From assembly GCA_026936325.1 (NCBI GenBank), contig JAPTHN010000021.1, forward strand, positions 2,604,001 through 2,668,000: a stretch of 64,000 nt of DNA. The letters run 5' to 3'. This document shows, piece after piece, positions 32,640 through 44,577 of this stretch; the first letter of the stretch is position 1, and each line of letters opens with the position of its first letter. Origin of the DNA: Platynereis dumerilii (lineage: Eukaryota; Annelida; Polychaeta; Phyllodocida; Nereididae). Position numbers and translations under genes: made by a program. The notes beneath the pieces are model-generated. The model did not search any database. It was given only the letters and a program-made list of their open reading frames with translations, and had not been told where the DNA came from.

Positions 32640-34645
32640 AAAACATCTAATTTCCCGGGGGGGGGGGGCTTGGAGTTTTCCTTGGCCGAAAAATTATTTA
32701 TTTCACAGTAACGGCAGCTGTAATATTTATTTCAAGCCCCCGAAGTCTGAGAATATTCATTCCTAAATCAAGCAACACCTTGTAAAGAAATACCCCCAGT
32801 AAAAATTATCTATTTCACGACTGCCCAGAAAGTACTTATTTATTTCACCAAAAACTGAGCAAAGCATTTATTACAGAAAATCTCAAAACACCCTCCCTAG
32901 AAAACAAATGGTCTCCCCTTACAAGAAAAAAGCCCAATTTCCAATTCTCATGAAATTTTTCAAGAAATATGGCAATTGATATGCACCTTGTTTGTCGACC
33001 ATTAATTGATATTATTTGCCATGTGATATTCCTCTTGTTGGTTCGTGCACTTTTGAGCTTTGAGCAAATGACGCCTAATAAAAGGCATTCGTGCAGGTTT
33101 GCTCCCAATTTTCGGCATAATTTGATTTATTTTCTGGTGGCTCACTATATCTTTTATCCGGGAAAAACGCTGTTTTAGCTTAAAATCTGATAAAATTACT
33201 TAAAAGAAGGTTGAGAAATGCAAATAAGGTGTCTTATGAAAGCAGAGAAATAGCACTATATGATTTTGAAGGCACATTCGCGTAGGGTAGGTTTCCTTGA
33301 GTCTGACACTTTGGATAACCTTGAGTCTGACACTTTAAGTTGGGCTAATTGAGAGCTTTTGCCCCAGTATATTTGGTACCAAGACCACTTTTATCCATTC
33401 AAAAAGTATCAGCTTGACATGAGCTACTGATATATGTTTTTCATGGCTATAAAGACAGGGTGAAAATCCCATTTTTCCTTGTAAATTTTTGTCATGAAAT
33501 TGTGCATTTTAGTGAATTTTTGTCAGATTTGAAGGATCCTTTACTCACTTATTGTATTTATCTGACTTCGGTTTTTGTGCTATTCTGTTAGAAGTAAGGT
33601 TAGCCCATTTTGGGATCATATAAGCTTTTTGAATTTAAGGGAAGGCTCTAAAGCATCTATGCCTTTGATGTCATGTGTTTGCAAGTTAGCTGTCTGACGC
33701 AAAGATACCCTATGTCATTTTTTATTCCCGAAGTTGAACCAATAATTTGACTCTTTTGTTTTGCCCATTGTCAATTTTCAGTTAGATTTAGTAAAAACGA
33801 TTCATTTGAGGCCCTGCTTGACAATCAATAACCCACAGGTCAAGCCAGATATCACATTTTTAAAATACATGAAATCTAAGTATGCTACTCAAAGAACCTT
33901 ACCCTATTGAAGATGCTGAAAATTACTCCATTTCCATTAAGACTCAATGAAACAGGGGTTAACATTTTAAAAACTTTAAAAGGGAAAAAATAGCATATTT
34001 CCCCACTAAAAATATAGTGACCCCCTGAAAAATGTTTTTCCTTATCATGTTTTCTTAGATGGCTGATGCCGAAAATCTGGATGAAATGTGCAAAACTGCC
34101 TTTAATAGAGTAGTTTTCAAAGGAAGGCTCAAAAGTGCATTAACGAACCAGAGTTTTTGAATTGGTTGAGGATGTTTGATTAATAGTCTTGATTAATTCT
34201 ATAAATTTTGTGCATGAAAAAAAAATTTAGTGAGTTAATGGGTTTAATTTTACTTGTGCCAAAAATGTCTTAAACTCAATTCATTTGAATTATTTTTGCT
34301 TTATTGTAGATTCACCGTCCATGATAATTCTTTGACACGCTAATAAAAACATCATATTGTACGGCTGTCTTGTGTACTGATTCTTATATGAACTATACAT
34401 TCTAAAAAGTAACCATGTGATATAGAGGGGGTAGTGTTTTTTTTAAATAAATTGTTTTCGGCCTGTCTTGAAAATTAATTAAATAATTTCTGGTTCTGTT
34501 TCTTAAGAAGGTGCTGCTTGATTTAGGAATGAAACTTTGGAAACTTTGCATGTTCCAAATAGTTACTGTTGCCATCGCCATGAAATAGATTCCCACCGAG
34601 GTAAACTCCACCCCCCCCCCCCCCCCATCCCTGGAAATTAAGTGG
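32640..34645. mobile_element. Composite element with poly-G ends
   Basis: CTAATTTCCCGGGGGGG near 32646 is matched inversely by a poly-C run and CCCTGGAAATTAAG near 34610-34640. Inside each end lie inverted GATTTAGGAATGAA and ATAAATAATT words that also occur at 3585-3780. Nested within is a TA-flanked element at 33283-33712 (TAGGGTAGGTTTCC ... GATACCCTA) with tandem CTTGAGTCTGACACTTT. No transposase seen. Confidence 0.5.
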
Positions 34646-34986
34646 CATACGCTCCTAATTTTTACACCTCACCATGTTTGCTTTTGCTTGTCCTGTCACT
34701 TCAAGCAGTCACGCTCTGTCGAATACTCTTTCACTGTTCTTTTAATCTTTTTTTTATTTAGACAATAAAAATGTAACAGATGACATTTTTGTCAAGTCTA
34801 GATATAATCACTTACAATTGTTTTGCAAGAGATTTCTGGCACTACTAAAACAGAAAACACCTGTACATTAGGATTTGGGGGGGGAACATACATAAGACAT
34901 TGCTTTCTTGACTGCACTTGGCATCTGACTTGCTGTAGTGTTTCTCAGAATCTGCTTGTGCCATCATTTATCATGTTTATCTTGTA

Positions 34987-35160
34987 GGCCCTACTTAACA
35001 TATCCTACACAAGAGTATACCCACCAGAAAGCAGCAGAGGGAGATTTCTTGCATTGCAAACAATGTTCCCCTCACACAAGCTGCTCATCAGTACATGGCT
35101 ACCATGCAATGTCAAGGCCAGGAGGATGGTGCTGTCCCTTGTGTAATGTAACAGAACTAG
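34987..35160 (+). CDS. Candidate exon of a TNF-receptor-like Cys-rich protein
   Basis: After a pyrimidine tract and TTGTAG, an open frame reads PYLTYPTQEYTHQKAAEGDF, then LHCKQCSPHTSC and later GGWCCPLCNVTELV. The spacing Y.H...A.G..L.C..C..HT resembles the start of the first Cys-rich domain of OPG/DR6-type TNF receptors, which are extracellular ligand-binding modules. No strong 5' splice site is seen at the end, so the right border is a guess and the piece could be a relic. It lies about 220 bases left of the LTR element; no partner exon was found. Alternative: chance ORF with clustered Cys. Confidence 0.3.
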
Positions 35161-35383
35161 TCAGAAAGAAGGGGGGCACTGCCTTTTATTTACTTGGGAG
35201 CTGCTGGGGTCTTGGGAAAACAAATTTTTCGTTGGCAATATCGCAAGATATCATACCTTGCATAATATGTCTCAATATATATGTAAATGCCAAAGCATGA
35301 AGACCGCACCACCTGGACCCAAGAAACAAGAAAAAAATTTTCGAAATAAAATAGGGCGATTTTACTTTGCCACCATAAGATAT

Positions 35384-35580
35384 TGTGGTGAATCACGGCA
35401 TTTAAGCCCACCAGGAGCGCTGTACAGCCCCACCAGAGGGATCCATGTCACCGGTCACCAGGAGGTGCCAGTGTCACACTTGACTGCATAAAAGCTCAGT
35501 GCCAACTGAGGGACATTCTCTTGAGTCTCAGATTGTGTATGTGTCAGACCTGTGTCTTTGCTTCTCTCTCATTTACTACA
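35384..35580 (+). repeat. 5' LTR
   Basis: Begins TGTGGTGAATCACGGC and ends CTCATTTACTACA. A TATA-like GCATAAAAGC lies at 35486-35495. Reads identical to the 3' LTR at an offset of 7346 bases. Confidence 0.92.
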
Positions 35581-38038
35581 TTGGTGTACAGAAGTGCTTG
35601 GTACCTGGATTCATTCTTCGGCCTTGGACATTTTGACATTTATGATTGAGAAATTGTCATGCTGCAGTTTGACTCTACAAAGTGAAGACCGACACTGCAC
35701 ATTGGAGAACTCCTGAGCCCAGCCATTGGACTACAAAGATCAAGGCTGGTATTTATTCAGTTTGTCTTGAAATTAGACACACTGTTGAGATATTTAACGG
35801 TTTGTTGAAGGGCAGACCATTACTTAGTTTATTTAACATTTCATATTTAGTTTAACTATTCTACCAATTTTTGGGTGGGATTAAGGGCTTGTAACTTAAA
35901 TTTAATGTTAGCTATATTTTGACAGTTACTGTTTTCACACAAACACTTAAGCAAGTGAATTAGGCAGGGCACTTGCGTCTCACGCTTGATAAAGCTTTAA
36001 GTCTTGTTTGTGTGTAGCATATTTCACATGAAAATTTAAGCAGGTGAATTAGGCAGACACTTGCGTCTTACGCTTGATAGAGCTTATTTTTGTGTGTTGT
36101 CTGCAAGGCTGTCAAATTTGTGACAGCAAATATTTAATTAATTATTAGGGTAGGCTTTTATTTTTTTAATAGTCCCCTGTTTAATTAATTTTCATTTATT
36201 TTTGGGGTCTAGTTTGTCCTTTGAACTTTTAGGACAACTTATAAAATGTTTAATTTTTTGGGACTTCAGAATTAGTTAATTTTTTTTTCTGGTTCCCTGT
36301 ACCATTTCCTTTTCTTGGAAGGGAGAGAGGTTAGGGTTCCATTAATTAACTATTTTCATCTAGTTATATTTGGGTGTATTCCCATAAATTTAGTTGTAAT
36401 TTGGAACATTTTTGGTTCCTTGTACCATCTCCTTTCTGCGAAGGGGAGAGAGGTCAGGGCTCCAATCATTGACCAATTACATCTAATTAAATTAAACTGG
36501 TGTTATCATTGTGTAGTTACAATCAATTCTACACTTATTTAGACATCTTATTTTGTGGCAGTTTTGAACAACTGAGTTACTTGTGCTGGGTTTGTAGATT
36601 GCAGTACCTGCCTGGTGACTTGGAAGTTTGAATATTTCTGCAACAAATTTGGTGTAAATTTATTAGCCAATTGTTTCCAGTTTTCTGCTAATCAGTGCTG
36701 GCCAGTTGCTATTGCGAGGTTGTCTTTTGACGTACCAGCTAAGCTATTGCTTAGTACTACAAATAATTTCAAGTATATAAAATTTATTAGCAGCTAAACA
36801 GTTAGGCATTACATCTCAGCTTAGTAATTACTAAATTGTTTCATTTATTTGCCAGATCTTTGTAAGTGGTTGCCATTGACTTAGTTGCAGTGGCTGGGCG
36901 GCAAAGTTTGCAGAGTCCGCCGGGCAATTTGGAATTTGTGCTCCTATTACTTTGAATTCTGACAATTTAAATATTCAATTTATTAATTGACCAATTGGTA
37001 ATTATTCGACTGCTATAGCGGGGCAGCGTGTATCGTTAGCCAGCTAAGTTGTTGAAAGTTGTCTAATTGGTTAATTCATAATTTCCAATACCAATATCAA
37101 CCAACCGATAGGTTATATTTTGTAGTTGGTCTAGCCCTCAACAATACTGTTTGAATTACCAAAATCACAGCACAGTGGTGAACCACTCGCATAGCTCACA
37201 AGTGTAAATCTTGGTGGAGTTTGTGAGGAGGTCTCCAGGTTTGCTTGTGAACAGTTACAAGTTCCACGAGATCTCAAGACTTCTAAGATTGTTGTATCAA
37301 CCGTACTCACGACTCATTGTGAGATTGTTAGAGTGCACTGGGAGGTTAACATTTCTGGTTAAGTCTTGCTGATCCTGCCAAATCTACCACATCTCATGCT
37401 TCGTGTTCTGCATTTTACCAAATCTACCAGATCTTCCGTTGCATATTCTGCTTAGTCTACAGAGTTTAGAGAGTCTGCACAATCTACCCAGTCTATGAAA
37501 CTTCCAGCTGTCATTTTGGTTCAGTGGTACCACGCCACCTTCTTCTGAATATAGTTTGGTTAGACAACTCATACACACACAGATTGGTTTATCTGTCAGC
37601 TGACTGCACCACTCTTATATAAAGAGGTTGGTCTACTAGCTTGTCTGACTGAACCAAGTCTTGCGTAAGGATATAGGTCTACCTGCTCTTTCAGTTGTAT
37701 GTATTCAGCTGTCACTAGTTGATTGGATCACTCTTATATATAAAGAGTTGGGGCTATCTGCTGGTTTGATTGAACCACTCTTATTTAAAGAGGTAGGTCG
37801 ATCTGCTAGCTTGATTGAACCACTCTTATATACAGAGAGTTCCATCAATTTGAACTTCATCTGCCAAATCAGTTCGTCGTAATCATCAGCTAGTTGTCAC
37901 ATCGTCTGCTCTGCTCAAGTGTGGAACTGTTGTCTGTATCTTGTTACACCAGTGACCAGTTTAGGAGTGTATCAACTGTCAGCATCTGTCCAGCTCCCTG
38001 CATTTTCCCTCATCCTCTCCATCTAGCAAGCTTCAACC
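35581..38038 (+). other. Long repeat-bearing leader of the LTR element
   Basis: No long frame. It holds two copies of an 80-bp unit (GTGAATTAGGCAG ... CACTTGCGTCT) at about 35937-36098. Two copies of a GGTTCC..TGTACCAT unit with GGGAGAGAGGT follow at about 36290-36480. A pyrimidine-rich AATCTACCA cluster is at 37378-37490. Four copies of a short unit at 37605-37840 each contain a near-palindrome CTCTTATATAAAGAG. Structured repeats of this sort could serve RNA packaging or translation, but that is inference. Confidence 0.7.
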
Positions 38039-41000
38039 ATGGACCATGGGAAGGATATCAAAGAATTGCAGATGGCCTTCACTGTAGGAGGAGGAGCTGG
38101 AACGCAAACGGCAGTTCAGCTCAACAGCAGCCAAGGATGGGCTCACAGTGAGAGTACTCAGCAGGACCACTCCTCGAAGCATGCCAACCAAGAGAACCAA
38201 TTGCGCCATACCACTGAATCTTCAAATAGATCATCTTCGGGTAGGCACAATAATAGTAGTCGGGAGGTCAGGAAAGAGCTGAGGGAACAAATAAAGCAGA
38301 CGCAGCAAAGAACGGCACAAGCACAGCAACAAATTGAGGAATTGCATAGACGGGTGGCCGCCATGGAGGAGCAGAATGTTATCCTGGCAAAGAAATTGGA
38401 GGAACGGTCTCAGCGTGGTAAGCCTAATTCTGGCCGTTCAAGTGGTTCCAGAAGATCCCGACACTCGCAGACGTCTAGTACCGGCCGCTCGCAAGTCTCC
38501 CATCGATCTCAAGTTTCTCCTGCTGCCGCATCAAGTCAGCCAGTAGACCAGCTCAGCCTTCATGATTGCAGACAAATGGCAGAGAAGTCAGATGGCAAGA
38601 TGGTGAACCAGGTTGGAACTCACAAGAGTCAACAACTTCAATATGCCATCAGGGGTCACCCACAGCAACCAAGCGCTTCGAGCAAGCAACCAGGAGTTGA
38701 ACCAAAGCTGGGCAGGGGCAAAGACACCACCAAAGACAGATGCTCTCATCACTCATTTTCCCAGGCCCAGACTGTCGACAAGAAGAAAAGCACTGGTGAC
38801 TGCCCAAAGCAGCTGTCAATTAAGCCGCACACCATTAAACATCCAGCTGACAGTATTACTAGTAGGCTGACTTGTAAGAACGGTCATCCATCTTTATCAG
38901 CAGAGACTTCTCTTGTGCGAAGCCAGCCTATCACAGAACCCAAGAAGCCAACTGCAACCATGGGAAGCGAAAACACCAGTGGACAACCAGCTGGGAACGT
39001 CAAAACTTCTGGGGTGATTGGTAGTGGTGCAGCGGTAGCCAGTGTCCGCTCTGAAGCTAGTCTTCGGAGCAGAGCGGGCATACCATCTGTTTCCGTAATT
39101 TCTGCAGTTTCCACAACCCCAGTTGTTTGTGATGGATGGTCTACAGTCACCAGGGATCGTTCTCTGTCTGCAGAATTGAATCTTAAGCCTGAGATGTTAG
39201 TTGCAGCAGGATATTCTGATGTTGCACCAAGGAGTGAGAAGAATGAGGTCCAGCTATCCAGGGTTCCACTAACATCAGAACTTTCAACAGATTCCCTTGG
39301 AAGTCCCGAGAGTTCCAATAATGCTGTGGCTGGGAGTTCCCTGCAAGAAGTGGATGAACGAAGTTGCTGCCAAGTGGAACAGGGAGACCCTTCAAGAGAG
39401 TTACCACCACCTGGATCAACTCTGCAGGACCAGCAATTGCCTAACTTGAAGCACTCACCTCCAGCTGCCAGTCGATTGGTTTTGAAGGAGGTTCAGGGAG
39501 ATAAGTCTCAGGACGGCAATCAGAGCTCGAGGAAAGAACCAGCTACATCTCCAAGCCCTACATGTTCACGGTCTATCAAAAAGGAGGACCACTCTTCAAC
39601 ACCATCAGACAGTGTATTGAAATCAACCACTGCAGACACCATCGGCACTGCGAATCGACAGGTGATGGGCAGAGCCAACTCAAAGAATATTTCTCTGGGT
39701 GGGACCGCTCCATCTCCAACTGCCGTTGCGTTGCCAGAGACCAGGCTGAATCCCCATAAGAGTGAAGTCCTGTTGAAAAGATCAAAACCACAACTGATAC
39801 CTGAACCAAGGCTCCCCGAAGATCTTTCTCCAGATGTTCAGCGTGTGAGTTCTGGCCATACTGTAGCTCTGAACATCCGACGGGACCTGCATGGGCCTAC
39901 TCCCCATCCAGAGCACTTGCCTTTTGCATCTGATGAGTTTCATCAACGAAGGCCTCGGCATCAAAAACAGGCATCGTCTGAACTGCACTCTCCTTCATTC
40001 ATCGGTCAACAGGTTTTGCAGGAGAACAACCCAGGCAATGATTTACTACGCATGGATGGTTTTCCCAGTGGAACAGCCGGTCCATCACTAAGTTTCGGCA
40101 GCAGTGAGGAAAATCCAGCCTGGACTGATAGGGAGCACAGCCATCAAAAGGAGAGGGGAGGGAGGCGGCTAACAAAGGAAATCATCAAATTGATCGGCTC
40201 CCATGACAATCAACCAACAACCTGCAATAACAACATTCTACAAGATTGTGACAGCTTTCATCAGCCAACAGACGCAACTTCAGTGACTAATAATCAGCAT
40301 CCTGTGAACTTGTGGCCAATAATAAAGAGTTCTGCTGACGTCGCCCTTGAACCATGGTTGGACTCGGCTAACATTGATGGTGGAGACAGCAAGGAGAAGG
40401 ACAACATCCCAGGAATGGACAGGAAACCTGCTCATCATGCTACGGCATGTGAAGGAGAGCGTACTGCATCAAGTCTGAACAATATGCAGCAGACGACGCT
40501 GCGTCCGCAACAACCATTGGGTCCATCAGAGGCAGTCAGGGAGGTTAGGGAGCTGTGTTTAGAAGCCAGAGTCCTCGCTGCGACTAGTTCCTGGTGTTGG
40601 ACGGGCTTCCATGTAGTACCAGTTGTCCCTGTACAACCGGCTTGCCAACCTGCAACCAAGACAGCTGCAACTGCTGAGATCAGTATATCAAATAAGTCAT
40701 TCTGGTCTATGCACTGTAATCCAGAAGATCACACCAGAAAATTAGACCAGGAGAAGATGTCCTTCATGAAGCTGACGCAGTTGTCTCCAGAAAAAGAGGT
40801 TGCGGAGCTGACTGTGATGATATTTCGAAAAGACCAACACCTACAGCAAAGAGAAGATGTACCGTTACCCTCACCTGAGATGATTGACTGTACTCTAGTG
40901 ACATGCGATGGGAGTAGACAGCCACAGACTCCACAGCCACTGCAAGGGCCTAGAACATCACCAAGGACCCCTTCAGGAAGAAGATCAAGCAGCCCAGTGT

Positions 41001-41506
41001 CCTGTTCCCCCGTCCGCATCATTGGTGATGCCATCTCTCGACCACTGGTAAATGCTTTCTCTGGATGTTCGGAGAATCATTCCGATGGTCCTGTTCTCAA
41101 GGATGGGCCATTCAGCATCTTACCACCTGCGGAGCAAAGTGTCAAAACCAGGAAGTATGTGCACAGTCAACTTTGGGGGACCACAATAGTGGCAACTATA
41201 TGGATTGGACACGAAGATGATGGCAGAGCAGACTGCCTACACCCATTTTCACCATCTCTACAGTGGTATCTGCAAAATTGGAAGTCACCACCTTTCATGT
41301 CTCTCCCTGGCTTCGCCTCCCACTCAGCTGGACAAGCAGCTCATCAAGACAACCGGAGTCCAGTCATCTCTAGCCCTATCCATGAAGTTGCAGCACATGA
41401 AGTATTAGAGGCCTGGACAGACACGGATCTTCATGAAGACTCCGGGTACTTTGACGACAATGACTCACTCTTGATGGATGACCCAAAAGCCAGCGGGTGG
41501 CAGTAA
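38039..41506 (+). CDS. Large ORF of the LTR element (1155 aa), function unknown
   Basis: The start codon sits in a strong context (CAACCATGG). Residues 75-123 form a predicted coiled coil (REVRKELREQIKQTQQR, then QQQIEELHRRVAAMEEQNV), followed by a Ser/Arg-rich basic stretch (124-160). Most of the rest is Ser/Pro/Gln-rich and looks disordered, and the C-terminus is acidic (GYFDDNDSLLMDD). No zinc knuckle, protease, polymerase, integrase or envelope feature is recognised. Position right after the leader and the N-terminal coiled coil would fit a Gag-like structural role, but a captured host gene is equally possible. The frame looks whole. Confidence 0.7.
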   Translation: MDHGKDIKELQMAFTVGGGAGTQTAVQLNSSQGWAHSESTQQDHSSKHANQENQLRHTTESSNRSSSGRHNNSSREVRKELREQIKQTQQRTAQAQQQIEELHRRVAAMEEQNVILAKKLEERSQRGKPNSGRSSGSRRSRHSQTSSTGRSQVSHRSQVSPAAASSQPVDQLSLHDCRQMAEKSDGKMVNQVGTHKSQQLQYAIRGHPQQPSASSKQPGVEPKLGRGKDTTKDRCSHHSFSQAQTVDKKKSTGDCPKQLSIKPHTIKHPADSITSRLTCKNGHPSLSAETSLVRSQPITEPKKPTATMGSENTSGQPAGNVKTSGVIGSGAAVASVRSEASLRSRAGIPSVSVISAVSTTPVVCDGWSTVTRDRSLSAELNLKPEMLVAAGYSDVAPRSEKNEVQLSRVPLTSELSTDSLGSPESSNNAVAGSSLQEVDERSCCQVEQGDPSRELPPPGSTLQDQQLPNLKHSPPAASRLVLKEVQGDKSQDGNQSSRKEPATSPSPTCSRSIKKEDHSSTPSDSVLKSTTADTIGTANRQVMGRANSKNISLGGTAPSPTAVALPETRLNPHKSEVLLKRSKPQLIPEPRLPEDLSPDVQRVSSGHTVALNIRRDLHGPTPHPEHLPFASDEFHQRRPRHQKQASSELHSPSFIGQQVLQENNPGNDLLRMDGFPSGTAGPSLSFGSSEENPAWTDREHSHQKERGGRRLTKEIIKLIGSHDNQPTTCNNNILQDCDSFHQPTDATSVTNNQHPVNLWPIIKSSADVALEPWLDSANIDGGDSKEKDNIPGMDRKPAHHATACEGERTASSLNNMQQTTLRPQQPLGPSEAVREVRELCLEARVLAATSSWCWTGFHVVPVVPVQPACQPATKTAATAEISISNKSFWSMHCNPEDHTRKLDQEKMSFMKLTQLSPEKEVAELTVMIFRKDQHLQQREDVPLPSPEMIDCTLVTCDGSRQPQTPQPLQGPRTSPRTPSGRRSSSPVSCSPVRIIGDAISRPLVNAFSGCSENHSDGPVLKDGPFSILPPAEQSVKTRKYVHSQLWGTTIVATIWIGHEDDGRADCLHPFSPSLQWYLQNWKSPPFMSLPGFASHSAGQAAHQDNRSPVISSPIHEVAAHEVLEAWTDTDLHEDSGYFDDNDSLLMDDPKASGWQ

Positions 41507-42729
41507 TCGGCCATACTTCCGCCCAAATTCGTCCTGACAGGCCAACAACCCTTCATGAAAGATCAACAAGCCATCTACAAAGGCTAACCAGCCAAGACTG
41601 CAACTGCAGATCTACCAGCCCAGACCATGTCTACAGACCATTTGACAGAGGCAAACCACCAAAACTTGGGAGGTTGCCATGTCAAACAGGTCATGAGGTC
41701 AACGCTCCTGACCTCCAAGATATTCTTGGAGATCCACTCTGCCAGGTGCTGGCTTGGCAGAATCTGTCCAGCACGAATTCCATTAAAGTGCTGCTGGACC
41801 CGGACCGACCACCACCGGACGAACTACTAATCAATTAGTCCAGTGTTCTTCAACATTCAGGCCTGCTGGTGATGGGATATCTTCTGCCTGAATCTACAAG
41901 AATTTACTGCACTACACTGGACTTCATCTGCACTGGTTTCGTGTGTGATCTGCACCTGCACTTCAAAGTTATGTAGACCAGTTAATGTTACATTAGTTAC
42001 ATTTATCAGTCAGATTTATTAAAAATGTTTAGTTTGTAACTAAATTTTACATGTTATGGTTCCTTCCAGGGACTGTTTGCTGTCGTCCTGTATTCATACA
42101 TGTATGTTCATGTTTGGCCATTCGAGAAAGAGTTCCATGCAAGTCATCCCTGTCATAGTTTGCACCACATGGAGGTTAAAGTTTTTGAACCACATGGAGG
42201 TCCTACTATGACAGGTCATCCTGACAAGAGGGAGTTCAATAATTTCCTGAATTCAAGCCAGAGCTGTGGGCGTTGAAATTTCTTCTGTGAAGGCTGACTG
42301 CTACTGCGTATTCCTTAGGAGACCCCATGATGCTGTACCTGTCCTGAATGTGATGTGTCTGCTATTCAAGTGCCCTTCAGTGTCATCTAATTGAGGACCC
42401 AGGATTGAGGACATCTCTGTGCCAGGTCCCGAGCTTCGGAACTTCCGCCGGTTGGACCACTGTAATGGAGCAAACCCAACTGATGGACCACTGGAGTCAT
42501 GGTCCTGCGCCTGGTGGACTGCCAGCTTTGAGGACATCCGCCCAGGAATCAGGGATATGGATCTTATGGACCTGGATTTCATGAATAATGAACTTCTGTC
42601 GGAAAGACACCCGGATTTCCCGGAATAAATCTCCATCCGACGGACTCCCCGGGATTACGGACAACACATCTTCAAGACTGCCATGATGTCACCAACACCA
42701 CTGTCTGCCAAAAATGTGGAAGGGGAGAT
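41507..42729 (+). other. 3' region of the LTR element and polypurine tract
   Basis: No recognised domain; only short open stretches. The last 14 bases (42716-42729) are purine-rich and abut the 3' LTR, as a polypurine tract should. Confidence 0.65.
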
Positions 42730-42926
42730 TGTGGTGAATCACGGCATTTAAGCCCACCAGGAGCGCTGTACAGCCCCACCAGAGGGATCCATGTCACCGG
42801 TCACCAGGAGGTGCCAGTGTCACACTTGACTGCATAAAAGCTCAGTGCCAACTGAGGGACATTCTCTTGAGTCTCAGATTGTGTATGTGTCAGACCTGTG
42901 TCTTTGCTTCTCTCTCATTTACTACA
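42730..42926 (+). repeat. 3' LTR
   Basis: Reads identical to 35384-35580, with the TATA-like GCATAAAAGC at 42832-42841. Host DNA resumes with GTACTTTTGAC. Confidence 0.92.
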
Positions 42927-44577
42927 GTACTTTTGACAAATCTAAGTTTTATTTTATATGATTTAAGTGTATGTCTTGTTCTCACATATCAACCATCAAT
43001 CCACATAAATACATGTAATAAAATCTGTCTGTATACATTTATCTTGGTTTTTTGCTGTCTATCTCATCAGAGCTGCAAGTTCAAGTTCTGGTGGATAGGG
43101 CCTGAAAGTGGAGTGCGCCCTCTATGGTTTTTGTTAGTGAAACACTCCTTCTTACCAAGATATTATCGCCCGCCATGCTTAAGGAATAGGGAGTTGACTT
43201 TCTGTCTCTCTGGAGAGACCCAGTGGCTTCAAAAGCATCCCATTCCTAACACCGTTTCTTTCTTATGATAATAGAGTCGAGTTCCATGACTTTTGTGGAA
43301 TGTAACTCAATGGGATTTTAATGGCAGCTCAGTAAAAAATGTAAACAGACGACCGGCAATTTGCAGCTGCCTATGCAGGCTGATTGCCTGGTATACAAGC
43401 ACTGACATGCAAAATTATAACTGGAATATTGAAATACAGGCCTTACTTGACATACCCAGGTAGGTTATCATCTATAGTTTGCTGAATAATGTCTTAATTC
43501 CTCCCTGCAAAGATCGTTCCTATTCACTCAAATATGCCCGCGATTTGGCTTGGTACCATGACTGCAACTTATGCGCGATCCTGCGTGAGTTTCAGCAAGT
43601 ACAAATGCGTAACTTTCAGGCCCTATTCCCACAAGACAGTTAATTCAATAGTTTCAATTCTGAATTACTTTAATGCATACAGGGATATGCAGAAAGGTTA
43701 TCAACATCACTTTGACAGTACAGATGTACCCTTAAGCACAGAGCCTTAAATCTCCCACTGCCTGCTTTTAACTGAGACTAAAAAAGATTTTTGTGCAGCT
43801 TTTATAGCCTGGTTAGCTGCACTAACATTAGAGGGGTCTTATTCAGCATAAAAGAAAGATAATATATACAGTTTCAGGTCTGCATGCTCTTAATTGCATA
43901 AAATGATGTGGTCTTAAATTGGGATTCTTCTGTATTTCTTGGAAGTGCTTCTGCCCATACTTTGATGATGTTTTTGCACACCTGTTGGCAGATTTTCTTT
44001 CAGGGATGAACATACTGAGGGCTCCTTGCAAAGAAAGAAAGTATTACAATACATAACAGCGATTGGCCTGTGCATCGCCCTAAAAATTTAACAACATTAA
44101 ATTGTACTATGAGATGCATATGCTACTACTAGTTATTCAGATTTGTGCTATCAAAAGTTGAAAAAAAAGAGGACAAAAAATAAATTAAAATAGAGTCGAA
44201 AATAATTCGAAAAAAAAAAAGGTTTGTAGAGGAAAAATTTTTGGAAAAAAAATTGGGGGATTAGTTTGCAGGTCTAAAAAAATGAGGAAAAATTATTTTG
44301 GAAATAAAAATTAGGAAAAAAAAGTAATTGTGCTCAAATTGAAGGACTGATGGATTTGTCATAGGCATTAGTTTATAATACTTTGTTTTATTTTTGTTGG
44401 CAATCCACTGTTTGGTACAGTTTCACTGTCTCTGTTATGATCTTTGGTAAACAGTGAGGCTTTATATATACTATCCTCCTATGGGGGTATAAGTGAACAA
44501 CAAAGAATATATATGATTTACCAGCCAAATACAGGCTTCTAATTGACCCATAGCTCCCAGGTATGGTATAAAATACT
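42927..44577. other. Gene-free stretch
   Basis: No gene or element is recognised. A candidate acceptor with a following open frame at about 43076-43265 has no family resemblance. An A-rich patch lies at 44160-44330. Confidence 0.4.

Larger units (their letters stand above)
35384..42926 (+). mobile_element. LTR retroelement, non-autonomous, whole-looking (about 7.5 kb)
   Basis: Two 197-bp direct repeats starting TG and ending CA bound the element. Right after the 5' LTR is TTGGTGTACAGAAGTGC, close to the complement of a tRNA-Leu 3' end (primer-binding site). A purine tract GTGGAAGGGGAGAT directly precedes the 3' LTR. The LTRs read as identical, so insertion is recent. Parts: leader 35581-38038, one 1155-codon ORF, then about 1.2 kb without a recognised domain. 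No protease, RT, RNase H or integrase is seen, so it would depend on another element. The tRNA-Leu-like site suggests gypsy kin. No clear target duplication was found. Confidence 0.85.

Noticed and set aside
41497-41838. 113-codon frame overlapping the end of the LTR element's large ORF
   Set aside because: It starts at GTG rather than ATG and shows no recognisable domain; not supported as a gene.
35384-42926. Idea that the direct repeats are a segmental duplication flanking a normal host gene
   Set aside because: TG...CA ends, a tRNA-Leu-like primer site directly after the left repeat and a purine tract directly before the right one fit an LTR element better, though the missing target duplication leaves some doubt.
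43076-43265. Possible exon after CTATCTCATCAG
   Set aside because: The translation has no family resemblance and no good donor follows.
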